A DNA stretch of 64,000 nucleotides from DATBDE01 sp045805605 (GTDB lineage: Bacteria; Actinomycetota; Thermoleophilia; Solirubrobacterales; Solirubrobacteraceae), in the NCBI GenBank assembly GCA_045805605.1, contig JBJMKX010000059.1, positions 1-64,000 on the forward strand, read 5' to 3'. A program made the position numbers and the translations under genes. The notes beneath the pieces are model-generated. The model saw only the letters and a list, made by a program, of their open reading frames with translations, made no database searches and was not told the DNA's origin. Shown piece by piece: positions 31,792-40,828 of the stretch (the stretch's first letter is position 1; each line of letters opens with the position of its first letter).

Positions 31792-33224
31792 GCGAGCCCG
31801 CGCTGCCGGATCGGGCCGCGATGCTCGAGCTCGCGGCGCAGGAGATCATCCGGGCGTGGGAGTCCTTCGACCGGCCGCGCCCGCGCGAGTCGGTGATCGA
31901 CGAGGCGCTCGCCGCTCGGCTGCTCGACTCCCTCCCGGAGGAGCCGGGCGATCCGGCGGCGGCGATGCGGGACGCCGGGCGGGTGCTCGACGCGAGCATC
32001 TCGCCCGCGCGGCCGCTCTACCTGGCCTACATCGGGTCGACCGGCCTGGCCACGGGCGCCTTGGCGTCGGCCCTGGCGTCGACCTACGACGTCAACCTCG
32101 CCGCCCATGCGGCCGCCGGCGAGTTCCTCGACGGCCAGGCGCTGCGATGGACGGCGGCGTTCGTCGGCTATCCGCACGCCGATGGGGCGTTCACGAGCGG
32201 TGGCCAGGTCTCGAACCTGACCGCGCTGGTCGCCGCGCGCGAGCAGGCGCTGCCGGGGTCCCGCGAGCACGGGCTCGAGGGTCGGCGCGGCGCCGTGTAC
32301 TGCTCGCGCGAGGCGCACTACTCGGTCGTCCGAGCGGTCGAGATCGCGGGGCTGGGGACGGCGGCGGTGCGGGGGCTCGACATCGACGCCGACCGGCGCG
32401 TCCGCCCCGAGCTGATCGACGCCGAGATCGCCGCCGACCGCGAGGCGGGCGTGACGCCGGTGGCCATCGTGGCCACTGCGGGCACGACGCTGACTGGCGC
32501 CGTCGACCCGATTGCCGCCCTGGCCGACGTGGCCGAGCGGCACGGCGTGTGGCTGCACGTCGACGGGGCGTACGGGCTCCCGGCGGCGCGCACGCCGAGC
32601 GGGGCGCCGCTGTTCCGCGGCCTCGAGCGGGCCGACTCGGTGACGCTCGACGCGCACAAGTGGCTCGGCGTGCCGAAGAGTTGCAGCGTGCTGCTCGTCC
32701 GTAACGCCGCGTGCCTGAACGCGGCGTTCGGGCACCGCGAGAGCTACATGCTCCACCGCGGCGACGCGCACAACCCGGTCGACCGAACCCTCGAGTACTC
32801 GCGGCCGTTCAACTCGCTGAAGCTTTGGATGGCGTTCCGGATCCACGGCGCGGCAGCGCTGCGGGGGTGGATCGAGCGCTCGATCGGGCATGCGCGCCGA
32901 CTCGCCGCGGTGCTCGAGGACGATCCCGAGTTCGAGGTGCTGCACCGGCCCCAGCTCTCGACGCTGTGCTTCCAGCACCGGCCGGCCGGCCTCGATGACC
33001 TCGACGGGCACAACTTCGAGCTCGCCCATGCGGTGCAGGCCGACGGTCGTGTCTACCTGGCGCCGGCCGACATCGACGGCCGGGTCTGCCTGCGCGTCTG
33101 CTTCGTGAACTTCCGGACGACCGACGACGAGGTCGACGACGCGATCAACGTGATCCGCGAGCTCGGCGAGCGGATCAGATCGGCGCCGACCGATCGTCGA
33201 CCCCCACGACCCGCGCCCCGGTGA
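31788..33224 (+). CDS. PLP-dependent group II decarboxylase
   Basis: A 478-residue fold-type I PLP enzyme of the aromatic-amino-acid/glutamate decarboxylase group. The cofactor Lys291 is in LDAHKWLGVPKS, the ring-stacking His in YCSREAHYSVVRA and the Asp in WLHVDGAYGLPA. The active-site Ser/Gly loop FTSGGQVSNLTAL is intact. It likely makes an amine from an amino acid such as Tyr, Phe, Trp or Dopa. Its 3' end overlaps the opposite-strand aldehyde dehydrogenase gene by 50 bp. It overlaps the amidotransferase gene at its GTG start. Confidence 0.92.
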   Translation: MSEPALPDRAAMLELAAQEIIRAWESFDRPRPRESVIDEALAARLLDSLPEEPGDPAAAMRDAGRVLDASISPARPLYLAYIGSTGLATGALASALASTYDVNLAAHAAAGEFLDGQALRWTAAFVGYPHADGAFTSGGQVSNLTALVAAREQALPGSREHGLEGRRGAVYCSREAHYSVVRAVEIAGLGTAAVRGLDIDADRRVRPELIDAEIAADREAGVTPVAIVATAGTTLTGAVDPIAALADVAERHGVWLHVDGAYGLPAARTPSGAPLFRGLERADSVTLDAHKWLGVPKSCSVLLVRNAACLNAAFGHRESYMLHRGDAHNPVDRTLEYSRPFNSLKLWMAFRIHGAAALRGWIERSIGHARRLAAVLEDDPEFEVLHRPQLSTLCFQHRPAGLDDLDGHNFELAHAVQADGRVYLAPADIDGRVCLRVCFVNFRTTDDEVDDAINVIRELGERIRSAPTDRRPPRPAPR

Positions 33225-34611
33225 AGAACGCCAGCGCGTTGTGGCGGCCGTGGGCGCCGATCCCGCTCGAGCCCCAGAAGGACTGCTCGGCGGCGGGCGC
33301 GAGGTCGAGCAGCCCCGTGCCGCCGATGCGGACCTCGCCGGCGTGGAGGCGTCGCGCGAGCGCCAGCGCCCGCTCGTCGTCGCCGGCGAACACGTACGCG
33401 GCAAGGCCGTCGCCGGCGGCGTTGGCGGCTTGGATCGCCTCCTCGTCATCGGCGACGGGGTGCAGGGCTAGCACCGGCGCGAAGAGCTCCTCGTGGGTGG
33501 CGGTGGGCGCAAGCCCGGTGCGGATTGTCGGGGCGAGGAAGAAGCCGCCCTCCCGAAGCGGCTGGTCGAGCCGGGCGCACACGCGCCGGAAGTGGGGACG
33601 GTTCCCGATCGGCCCCAGCTGGGTCGTTTCGTCCATGGACGAGCCGACCTTGATGGCGCTCAGCCGATCCAGCAGCGCGTCGTGCAGCGCATCGTGCAGC
33701 CCGGACGCGACGAGCACGCGCCGGGGCGCCTCGCACCACTGGCCGCTGAGCTTGGTCATGCCGCGGATGAGCGCTTCGGCCGCCGCCTCGGCGTCGGCGT
33801 CGGCGGTCACCACCGCCGGATTCGTGCCGCCGAGCTCCAGGCGCAGCGCGGCCATGCGCGGCGCCGCGGCGGCGGCGACGGCGCGGCCGCTGGCCTGGCC
33901 GCCGGTGAGCGCGATGGCGCGGACGCGCGGATCGGCCGCAAGCTGCGCGCCCAGTCGCCCGTCGCCGTGCACGACCTGCAGCGCGCCGGCGGGCACGCCG
34001 GCGCTGACCGCCGCCTCCGCGATGAGCGAGCACGCCGCGACGGCATGCTCGCTCGGCTTGAGGACCGCGGGACACCCGGCGGCAAGCGCGTTGGCGATCT
34101 TGCCGACCGCGGTCGGAGCCGGAGCGTTCCAGGGAACGAGCAACAGCGCGGGCCCCCAAGGAGGCCGGAGCTGCTCGACCCGCCGGCCGCCGGCATCGAG
34201 GGCTCGGGGAGCGAGCGTCTCGACGGCAAGGGCAGCAACGGCGCGCATCGTGTCCCCGAGCGACCCGGCGATCATTCGCGTCACCGAGATCGGCACGCCC
34301 GTGTCGAGCGCCTCGGCGACGGCGATCTGCTCCGCCCGAGCGTCGATCTGGTCGGCAAGCCGGCCGAGTACGTCGGCCCGCTCCTCCACCGACAGCCCCG
34401 ACCACGCGCCGCGCGCCGGCCCAATGCTGCAGTCGGCGCCTTCCCCCCACGCCTCCCACGCGGCCGCAAGCGCCCGCTCGACCGCCTCGTTCGTCGACGC
34501 CAGCCGCGGCGCCATCGCCTCGCCCGTGTTCGGGTCCTCGTGGTCGCCGCCCAGCGTGGTGCCGGCTGGCGCCAGGTCGCCGGCGAGGAGCTCCAGCTGG
34601 AGGAGGGCCAT
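33175..34611 (-). CDS. Aldehyde dehydrogenase (second copy)
   Basis: A 478-residue aldehyde dehydrogenase. Visible: LLVPWNAPAPTAVGKIANAL, LTGGQASGRAV, LELGGTNPAVV with the base Glu, and the catalytic Cys in SGQWCEAPRR. The C-terminal LFAPVLALHP replaces the common FGPV, a modest deviation. It is divergent from an iron alcohol dehydrogenase, with an inverted repeat at its own start codon. It could oxidise the aldehyde made from an amine in this island; it is not closely like PuuC by eye. Confidence 0.9.
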   Translation of the reverse strand: MALLQLELLAGDLAPAGTTLGGDHEDPNTGEAMAPRLASTNEAVERALAAAWEAWGEGADCSIGPARGAWSGLSVEERADVLGRLADQIDARAEQIAVAEALDTGVPISVTRMIAGSLGDTMRAVAALAVETLAPRALDAGGRRVEQLRPPWGPALLLVPWNAPAPTAVGKIANALAAGCPAVLKPSEHAVAACSLIAEAAVSAGVPAGALQVVHGDGRLGAQLAADPRVRAIALTGGQASGRAVAAAAAPRMAALRLELGGTNPAVVTADADAEAAAEALIRGMTKLSGQWCEAPRRVLVASGLHDALHDALLDRLSAIKVGSSMDETTQLGPIGNRPHFRRVCARLDQPLREGGFFLAPTIRTGLAPTATHEELFAPVLALHPVADDEEAIQAANAAGDGLAAYVFAGDDERALALARRLHAGEVRIGGTGLLDLAPAAEQSFWGSSGIGAHGRHNALAFFTGARVVGVDDRSAPI

Positions 34612-34631
34612 TGGTCTTGAGATTAGACCAA
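34611..34631. promoter_or_regulatory. Inverted repeat between divergent dehydrogenase genes
   Basis: Perfect arms TTGGTCT and AGACCAA, separated by 7 bp, lie in the 28-bp space between the two divergent starts and touch the aldehyde dehydrogenase start codon. The half-site TGGTC/GACCA is typical for FadR-type GntR regulators, and two GntR genes are nearby (37.2 and 40.8 kb). Binding would block both genes. Confidence 0.55.
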
Positions 34632-34639
34632 ACAGGAGT

Positions 34640-35875
34640 ATGGTCCGATCCGTGGCCCCCGCCGCGCCCCTTGGGCCGTTCGCCAACCACCTGCCGGTGG
34701 ACGTGCGCTTCGGCGAAGGCGTCCTCGCGACCCTGACCTCCGTCATCGCCGCCCTCGGCGCCCGCCGGCCGTTCGTCGTGCTCGACCCGGCGGTCGCGGA
34801 CCTTGCCACGGTGCGGTCCACACTCGCCGCCCTCGAGCACCGCTTGCTCGTGCTCGACGGCCGCGAGCCGACGCCCGCGATCGTCGACGCGGCCGGCGCA
34901 CGGCTCGCCTCCTCGGGCGCCGACGCCGTGGTGGCCATCGGCGGCGGGTCCACGCTGGACACCGCCAAGGGCGCGCGGCTGGTGGCGGGCCAGGGCGGGC
35001 CGATCGCTCGCTACGCGTGGCCCGGCGAGCCGGGGGCGATCGTCGCGCCCAAGCTTCCCCTCGTCGCCGTCCCCACCACCGCGGGCACGGGCAGCGAGGT
35101 CACCGGCGGCGTCGTGCTCCACGACCCCGCCCGGGGGATCAAGGTCGCCGCGCCCAGCCCGCACAACCGCGCCCAGGTCGCGCTCGTCGATCCGGAGCTC
35201 ACCCACGAGCTGCCGCCCGAGCCGACGCTGTACGGCGGCATCGACGTCGTCGCCCAGGCGATCGGCGCCGTGGTGGCGACCGCGCACACGCCGGTCGGCG
35301 ACGCGATCGCGCTCGAGGCGTTGCGCATCGCCCGTGACGCCCTCCCCGCCGTAGTCGACGACGGCGCCGACACAGCCGCTCGCTCCCGCATGGCCTGCGC
35401 GAGCCTGATGGCCGGGCTGGCGATGAACCTCTCCGAGGCGTCCAGCGACCACTCGCTCGCCCACGCCCTCGGCGCCCGCCACGGGCTGCCGCACGGGCTG
35501 GCGGTGGGACTGGTCCTCGCCGAGGCGATGGAGCACGACCGCGCCGCCCGCCCCGACGCGTTCGAGCGCGTCGCCGACGCACTCGGAGCGCCTCGCGAGG
35601 GCGCCGTCTCCGCCGTGCGCGACCTCCTCGCCCGCATCGATTTCCCGACCGTCGCCCGGTGCGGCGTCACCGAGGCCGACCTCGGCCTCCTCGCCGACAC
35701 CGCGCTCGCGGCCTGGATCCCCGTCTCCCCCGCCCCGTGGACGCGCGAGGACGCGTACCGGGCCTTTCGCCGGGCGCTCGACCTAGTTACGCGCGCCGGC
35801 TCGCCGGCCTCCGGCCGGTCGGCCGACGCGCGCACTGTCATGAGCGCCGCCACCACCGACCCCTCGAGGAGGTAG
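34640..35875 (+). CDS. Iron-containing alcohol dehydrogenase / maleylacetate reductase-like
   Basis: A 411-residue group III (Fe-ADH) enzyme. NAD site VAIGGGSTLDTAKG, then PTTAGTGSEVTGG; metal ligands Asp in YGGIDVVAQA, His in SSDHSLAHAL and His in GLPHGLAVG. The family includes maleylacetate reductases (aromatic breakdown) and alcohol dehydrogenases. The N-terminal FANHLPVDVRFGEGVL is closer to the maleylacetate reductase branch. The ATG has AGGAG almost touching it; a GTG four codons later is an alternative. The glutamine-synthetase-like gene follows after 4 bp, so they form one operon. Confidence 0.88.
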   Translation: MVRSVAPAAPLGPFANHLPVDVRFGEGVLATLTSVIAALGARRPFVVLDPAVADLATVRSTLAALEHRLLVLDGREPTPAIVDAAGARLASSGADAVVAIGGGSTLDTAKGARLVAGQGGPIARYAWPGEPGAIVAPKLPLVAVPTTAGTGSEVTGGVVLHDPARGIKVAAPSPHNRAQVALVDPELTHELPPEPTLYGGIDVVAQAIGAVVATAHTPVGDAIALEALRIARDALPAVVDDGADTAARSRMACASLMAGLAMNLSEASSDHSLAHALGARHGLPHGLAVGLVLAEAMEHDRAARPDAFERVADALGAPREGAVSAVRDLLARIDFPTVARCGVTEADLGLLADTALAAWIPVSPAPWTREDAYRAFRRALDLVTRAGSPASGRSADARTVMSAATTDPSRR

Positions 35876-35879
35876 CCCC

Positions 35880-37235
35880 ATGAGCTCCGTCGCCCCCGAC
35901 CGCGTGCAGGCGACGGCCGAGCTCGTCGAGGACCTGCGCGCCAGCGGTGTCGAGCTCGTGCGCATCTCCTACCCCGACCTGCACGGCATCTGCCGCAGCA
36001 AGGACGTCCCGATCGCCGCCGCCGAGCACGCGCTCGAGCACGGCATGGCGCAGACCGAGGCGATCATGACCGTCGACCTGGGCCACAACGTCGTCGCCGG
36101 CTTCGAGCACGGCTTCCGCGACTACCGCGAGGTGCCCGACCTGGCGACCATGGTCCGCCACCCCGAGGACCCGACCGTCGCCTGGTGCCTGGCCGACGGC
36201 GTGTCGGCCGAGGGGGAGCCGTTCCCGCTCGACCCGCGCGGCGCGCTCAAGCGCGCGATCGCCGGCCTGGACGCCCTCGGCTACGAGCCGATCGCCGGCC
36301 CCGAGTACGAGTTCTACCTCGTCGAGCCCGGCACCTGGCGGCCGTACGTCGGCCACGACTCGTCCGTCTACACCTGCGGCGCGGTGGCCGATCCGGCCGG
36401 AATCCTTCGCGAGATCGTGCGTTGCGCCGGGGCCCTCGGCCTCCAGCCGACCTTCGCCACGCAGGAGTACGGCCGCGGCCAGTACGAGGTCAACCTGCTC
36501 CACGGCCCGGCGCTCGACGCGTCGGACCGCGCCTTCCGGCTCAAGGCGCTGTGCAAGGACGTCGCCTCGCGCCACGGCCTCCTCGCAACGTTCATGGGCC
36601 AGATCTCCGACGATGAGGGCTCGGGCTTCCATCTCCACGTCTCGCTCGCCGACAGCGCGGGCGAGAACGCGTTCGCCGCGCCCGACGGCGAGCACGGCAT
36701 CAGCGACGTGGCGCGCCGGTTTGCCGCCGGGATCCTCGCCCACATGCCGGCGCTGACCGCGTTCCTGAACCCGACGGTCAACGCCTACCGGCGCTTCGTT
36801 GTCGAGAGCCTCGCCCCCACCCACGTCAACTGGGGGCTGGAGAACCGGCTTGCCCTGCTGCGGATCCCCGACGAGCGAGCCGACTCCACGCGCATCGAGG
36901 TGCGCTCGGGGGACGGCACCGCCAACCCGTACCTGGTCATCGCCGCGATGCTCAACGCGGGGCGCGACGGCATCGAGCGCAAGCTCGACCTGCCCGGCCC
37001 GCCGGTCGAGGGCAACCCGTACGAGAACGACGAGGCCGCGCTCGGGCAGCCGCTGCCAAACTCGCTGGATCAGACGCTGGCCGCGCTCGAGGGCGACAGC
37101 TGGCTGCGCGATGCGATGGGGCCGGAGCTGGTCGACACTTTCGTGCTCATCAAGCGCTACGAGCTCGACCGCTGGAACGCCGAGCTGGCCAAGGTCACCG
37201 AGTGGGAGCGGCGTGAGTACGCTCACCACCTCTGA
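35880..37235 (+). CDS. Glutamine-synthetase-like gamma-glutamyl ligase (GlnA/PuuA family)
   Basis: A 451-residue GS-fold enzyme. N-terminal domain RISYPDLHGICRSKDVP, the catalytic metal/ATP motif AGPEYEFYLVEPG, the region GRGQYEVNLLH, then GSGFHLHVSLAD and VNAYRRFV, and the phosphate-binding Arg in NRLALLRIPDERADSTRIEVRSGDGTANPYLV. Divergences from true GlnA and the context (permease, dehydrogenases, PuuD-like hydrolase) suggest gamma-glutamylation of an amine, as PuuA or IpuC do. A strong GAGGAGG site precedes the ATG. No Tyr adenylylation site is obvious. Confidence 0.9.
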   Translation: MSSVAPDRVQATAELVEDLRASGVELVRISYPDLHGICRSKDVPIAAAEHALEHGMAQTEAIMTVDLGHNVVAGFEHGFRDYREVPDLATMVRHPEDPTVAWCLADGVSAEGEPFPLDPRGALKRAIAGLDALGYEPIAGPEYEFYLVEPGTWRPYVGHDSSVYTCGAVADPAGILREIVRCAGALGLQPTFATQEYGRGQYEVNLLHGPALDASDRAFRLKALCKDVASRHGLLATFMGQISDDEGSGFHLHVSLADSAGENAFAAPDGEHGISDVARRFAAGILAHMPALTAFLNPTVNAYRRFVVESLAPTHVNWGLENRLALLRIPDERADSTRIEVRSGDGTANPYLVIAAMLNAGRDGIERKLDLPGPPVEGNPYENDEAALGQPLPNSLDQTLAALEGDSWLRDAMGPELVDTFVLIKRYELDRWNAELAKVTEWERREYAHHL

Positions 37236-37932
37236 CGCGCTGGCGCCGCTCGACGTACCGTCGGTGGCGCAGGCGGTGGGCGAACGGCTGCGGCGGGCGA
37301 TCCACCTTGGCACCTTCGGCGTGGGCGAGCGGCTTCCGCCCGAGCGCGAGCTCGCCGCGCGCCTGGGCGTCTCGCGCACGACCGTGCGCGAGGCGCTGCA
37401 GGAGCTCGAGGGCAGCGGCTACCTCGTGCGCATCCCGGGCACGCGCGGCGGGCCGGTGGTGGCGGGCGAGCACGAGCGCACGGCGGCGCTCCGCCGCCGC
37501 CTGCCCGAGTTCGACGAGCTCATGGAGTTCCGGGCGGTGGTCGAGGGCGCCGCCGCCCGCGCGGCGGCCGAGCGCCGCGCCCCCGCCGACCTGCGCCGCA
37601 TCGACGACGCGGTCGATGCGATCGCGGCGGCGAGCGAGATCGCGGCCTTCCGCCGGGCCGACTCGGACTTCCACCTCGCGGTCGCGCGGGCCGCGGGCAA
37701 CGCGCCGCTTCAGGCCGCCATCGCGGACGCCCGCGGGCGGATGTTCGCGCCCGTCGACGCGCTGGGCTTCCCGCTGCTGGCCGAGCGCTCGCGGCGCGAG
37801 CACCGGCAGATCAGCGAGGCGATCGCGGCCGGCCGCGCCACGGTCGCACAGCGCCGAATGGCCCACCACATCCGTGCGAGCCGGGCCGAGCTGCGCGAAG
37901 CGCTCGCCCCCAACGCACCGAGTGTCGACTGA
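37213..37932 (+). CDS. GntR/FadR family transcriptional regulator
   Basis: A 239-residue regulator. N-terminal winged helix GERLPPERELAARLGVSRTTVREALQELEGSGYL; C-terminal helical FCD domain (about 95-225) with the metal/ligand residues in FRRADSDFHLAVARAAGN and RREHRQISEAI. It overlaps the ligase gene by 23 bp from a GTG. Its last codons and stop lie inside a 47-bp repeat that also occurs at 54.5 kb. It likely represses this amine operon; the candidate operator is at 34.6 kb or 38.0 kb. Confidence 0.9.
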   Translation: MSTLTTSDALAPLDVPSVAQAVGERLRRAIHLGTFGVGERLPPERELAARLGVSRTTVREALQELEGSGYLVRIPGTRGGPVVAGEHERTAALRRRLPEFDELMEFRAVVEGAAARAAAERRAPADLRRIDDAVDAIAAASEIAAFRRADSDFHLAVARAAGNAPLQAAIADARGRMFAPVDALGFPLLAERSRREHRQISEAIAAGRATVAQRRMAHHIRASRAELREALAPNAPSVD

Positions 37933-37964
37933 GTCAGCCTGAAGCTGACAAATCCGACACTCGG
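37918..37964. repeat. 47-bp structured repeat, copy 1
   Basis: Nested inverted repeat: outer 10-bp arms CCGAGTGTCG and CGACACTCGG, inner 6-bp arms GTCAGC and GCTGAC. It matches the copy at 54547-54593 at 42 of 47 positions and length is unchanged. The outer stem change in copy 2 keeps a G-U pair, and the inner stem keeps 5 bp, so structure seems preserved. It includes the GntR stop codon. Not a tract-ended terminator. May be a dispersed palindromic element. Confidence 0.65.
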
Positions 37965-38003
37965 CGGCGTCGGGCAAAGCGCCGCCGGCCGGCGAACGGT
38001 CCC

Positions 38004-38031
38004 TTGACACCGCCACCCGGGTGGATAATGA
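38004..38031 (+). promoter_or_regulatory. Probable sigma-70 type promoter of permease-P450 operon
   Basis: A perfect -35 hexamer TTGACA (38004-38009) is followed 16 bp later by TAATGA (38026-38031) as a possible -10. The alternative GATAAT is only 14 bp away. The -10 region lies inside the operator palindrome next listed, so repressor binding would block it. The A/T-rich patch stands out in this high-GC window. Confidence 0.55.
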
Positions 38032-38043
38032 ATACATTATCCA
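38022..38043. promoter_or_regulatory. Operator palindrome TGGATAATG...CATTATCCA
   Basis: Perfect 9-bp arms TGGATAATG and CATTATCCA around AATA overlap the -10 of the permease operon promoter. The right half ATACATTATCCA (12 bp) is found again at 45684-45695 in the divergent ferredoxin/PuuD promoter. A shared repressor, most likely one of the two GntR proteins here, is the simplest reading. Confidence 0.6.
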
Positions 38044-38063
38044 AGATCCCGGGGAGGAGAGTC

Positions 38064-39581
38064 ATGGCCTCTGCGTCGCAGCCGGTAGAAGCGTCCGCCC
38101 CCGCAGGCTCCGCAACCGTCAGCCTCGGCGAGCGCAAGCTCACCACGCTGCATGCCATCGGGCAGACGCTTGCCATCGGGCCGATCTTCTCGGTCGGCGC
38201 GATCGCGGGACTGATCGCCGCCAAGGCCGCGTTCAACACGCCGCTGTCGACGCTGCTCGGGACGATCGGCGCGCTCGGCCTGGCCTACGTCGTCTCGGTC
38301 TACGCCCGCCGCTTTGCCGGCGCCGGCGCGATCTACGAGTACCTCACCCACGCCGTCCACCCCGCGGTGGGCGTGTTCAGCGCCGGCCTGTACTTCCTGG
38401 GGCTGCTCTTCCTCGGAGGCGGCGGCGTGTTCATCGCCATCGGCTTCCTGACCGAGGGGTTCTTCACCGCGCACTGGTCAGCAATCGGCGTGGATTGGTG
38501 GATCTGGGGCGCAATCGGCCTGGCCATCACCGTCGGCCTGAACCACTTCGGCGTGCGGATTGCGATCCAGGGCGTCCTCACGCTCGCGTTCATCGCCGCG
38601 ATTCCCTTCGTCCTGCTGGCGATCGTGATCATCGCCAAGGGCGGCGCCGCGGGGAACACGGCCGACGTCTTCAATCCCGACACCACGTCGTGGAACTCGG
38701 TGTTCAACGGGATCCTGTTCGCGGTCACGCTGTTCATCGGCTTCGAGGTGGCCGCCTCGATCGGCGAGGAGACGCGCGAGCCCAAGCGCTCGATCCCGAT
38801 CGCGGTGATCGGCAGCGTCGCCATCGCGGGTGCGTTCTACGTGCTGATGACCTACGCGGCGACGATCGGCTTCGGGCGCAAGGTCGGCGCGCTGTGGCCC
38901 GCCGACCCGAGCCCGATGGGCACGCTGGCCAAGCAGTACGTGGGCAACTGGCTGTCGGTCATCGTCGACCTGGCGATCGTGCTCGACGCGATCTCGGTGG
39001 CGATCGCGTTCACCGTCGCGGCGTCGCGCGGCTGGTTCGCGCTAGCCCGGGACGGGCTGCTGCCGCGCTTCCTCGCCACGACGACGCGCCACAACACGCC
39101 GCTGGGCGGCAACCTCGTGATCCTGGCGGCCGGCATCGTCGCGCTGGTCTTCGCCGGGGTCACGAGCTACGGCGCGGCGGTCAAGCTGCCCGACGAGATC
39201 GAGGCGTTCTCGATCACCGCCGCGGCCGGCAGCTACCTGGTCGAGCTGATCTACATCTTCCTGGCCCTCGCGGCGCTCAAGCTCGTGTGGGAGCTGCCCG
39301 ACCGCGGGAAGCTGTGGTGGCGGATCCCGCTGGTGCTGATCGGCCTCGCCGCGCCGGTGCTCGCCTACAAGGGCTCGCTCGACCCGTGGCCGACCTACCC
39401 GGCCAACCGCGGCGTGATCTTCGCGCTGGTCGCGCTCGGAATCGTGGCGCTGTGGTTCGTGTACCTGCGCCTCGCCCATCCGGAGCGCATCTCGGCCGCT
39501 GCGCAGCACGCGGCCGAGCACCGCGGCGTGCCGCCGCTGGACGAGAACCTGCAGTTCGAGGACGCCAGCCGGGATCGATGA
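38064..39581 (+). CDS. APC family amino acid/amine permease
   Basis: A 505-residue secondary transporter with about 12 membrane spans. The first span carries the family's unwound-helix motif GQTLAIGPIFSVGAIAGL, and FEVAASIGEETREPKRSIP after span 5-6 is the APC signature. Transports amino acids or amines by proton symport or exchange. It is first in an operon with a P450, a GntR, an SDR and an LLM oxidoreductase, so it likely imports their substrate. The ATG has a GGGGAGGAG site 6 nt before it. Confidence 0.92.
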   Translation: MASASQPVEASAPAGSATVSLGERKLTTLHAIGQTLAIGPIFSVGAIAGLIAAKAAFNTPLSTLLGTIGALGLAYVVSVYARRFAGAGAIYEYLTHAVHPAVGVFSAGLYFLGLLFLGGGGVFIAIGFLTEGFFTAHWSAIGVDWWIWGAIGLAITVGLNHFGVRIAIQGVLTLAFIAAIPFVLLAIVIIAKGGAAGNTADVFNPDTTSWNSVFNGILFAVTLFIGFEVAASIGEETREPKRSIPIAVIGSVAIAGAFYVLMTYAATIGFGRKVGALWPADPSPMGTLAKQYVGNWLSVIVDLAIVLDAISVAIAFTVAASRGWFALARDGLLPRFLATTTRHNTPLGGNLVILAAGIVALVFAGVTSYGAAVKLPDEIEAFSITAAAGSYLVELIYIFLALAALKLVWELPDRGKLWWRIPLVLIGLAAPVLAYKGSLDPWPTYPANRGVIFALVALGIVALWFVYLRLAHPERISAAAQHAAEHRGVPPLDENLQFEDASRDR

Positions 39582-40828
39582 CGGCGACCGGAACCAGACT
39601 CAAGCTCGACGACGTCGACCTCGCCAACCACGACAACTTCGTCGCGCGCGTCCCGCACGAGATGTTCACGCTGCTGCGCCGGGAGGACCCCGTGCACTGG
39701 CAGGCGGAGCCCGACGGGCCGGGCTTCTGGTGCATCACGCGCTACGACGACATCCACACCGTGCACCGCGACTGGGAGACGTTCTCGTCCGAGCTCGGCG
39801 GCACGTCGCTGCAGGACCTCAAGGCCGACGAGATCGAGGCGCGCAAGTCGATGATCGACATGGACCCGCCGCGCCACAACCAGCTGCGCGCGATCGTCTC
39901 CAAGGGCTTCACGCCGCGCGCCGTGCGCAAGTACGAGGAGGCGCTGCGCGCGATGTTCAGCCACCACCTCGACGTGACGCTGCCGCGGAGCGAGCTCGAG
40001 TGGGTCGGCGAGGTCACGTCCGAGCTGCCGATGCGCGTGTTCGCCGAGATGCTCGGCGCGCCGATGGAGGACCGCCGCTACATCATCGAGCTCGGCGACC
40101 GGATGCTCGGCAACACCGACCCCGAGTTCGCCACGCCCGAGGAGCTCGAGCGCTACCGCCACCTGCCCTTCTCGAGCCCGGCCGCCCAGGAGATGTTCGA
40201 CTACGCCCGCAAGCTCTTCGACGCCAGGCGGGCCGAGCCGCGCGACGACATCGTCACCAAGCTCGTCAGCGCCGAGATCGACGGCGAGCCGCTGACCGAG
40301 CGGGAGCTCAACGTCTACTTCATCCTCCTCGCGTCGGCCGGCAACGAGACGACGCGCCACACGCTCACGCACGGAACGCTCGCGCTGATGGAGCACCCCG
40401 ACCAGCTCGAGAGGCTGCGCCGCGAGCCCGATCTCATGAACACGGCGGTCGAGGAGATCCTGCGCTGGGCCACGCCCGTGCACCACTTCCGGCGCACCGC
40501 GACGAAAGACCTCGAGTTCGGCGGCCAGCGGATCCGGCGCGGCGACAAGGTCGTGACCTGGTTTACCTCCGGCAACCGCGACGAGGACTACTTCGAGGAG
40601 CCGCAGCGGTTCGACGTGGCCCGCAGCCCCAACCCGCACATGACCTTCGGCCCCGGCGGCGTGCACTTCTGCATCGGCGCCCACCTGGCCCGGCTCGAGA
40701 CGCGCATCTTCTTCGAGGAGCTGCTGGCGCGGATGGCGCGCATCGAGTACACCTCCCCGCCCGAGCGGCTGCGCTCGAACTTCTTCAACGGCATCAAGCG
40801 GATGCCGGTGCGCGTGGAGCTGCGGTGA
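39578..40828 (+). CDS. Cytochrome P450 (class I type)
   Basis: A 416-residue soluble bacterial P450. It has the I-helix SAGNETTRHT near residue 247, the ExxR in VEEILRWATPVHHFRRTA, and the heme Cys loop FGPGGVHFCIGAHLAR near 350-366. The distinctive HH-FRRTA and FNGIKRMPV ending group it with CYP families acting on terpenes, sterol side chains and lactones. It overlaps the permease stop (ATGA). The 3Fe-4S ferredoxin and its reductase at 45.7-47.1 kb, under a related operator, are the likely electron donors. Confidence 0.94.
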   Translation: MTATGTRLKLDDVDLANHDNFVARVPHEMFTLLRREDPVHWQAEPDGPGFWCITRYDDIHTVHRDWETFSSELGGTSLQDLKADEIEARKSMIDMDPPRHNQLRAIVSKGFTPRAVRKYEEALRAMFSHHLDVTLPRSELEWVGEVTSELPMRVFAEMLGAPMEDRRYIIELGDRMLGNTDPEFATPEELERYRHLPFSSPAAQEMFDYARKLFDARRAEPRDDIVTKLVSAEIDGEPLTERELNVYFILLASAGNETTRHTLTHGTLALMEHPDQLERLRREPDLMNTAVEEILRWATPVHHFRRTATKDLEFGGQRIRRGDKVVTWFTSGNRDEDYFEEPQRFDVARSPNPHMTFGPGGVHFCIGAHLARLETRIFFEELLARMARIEYTSPPERLRSNFFNGIKRMPVRVELR

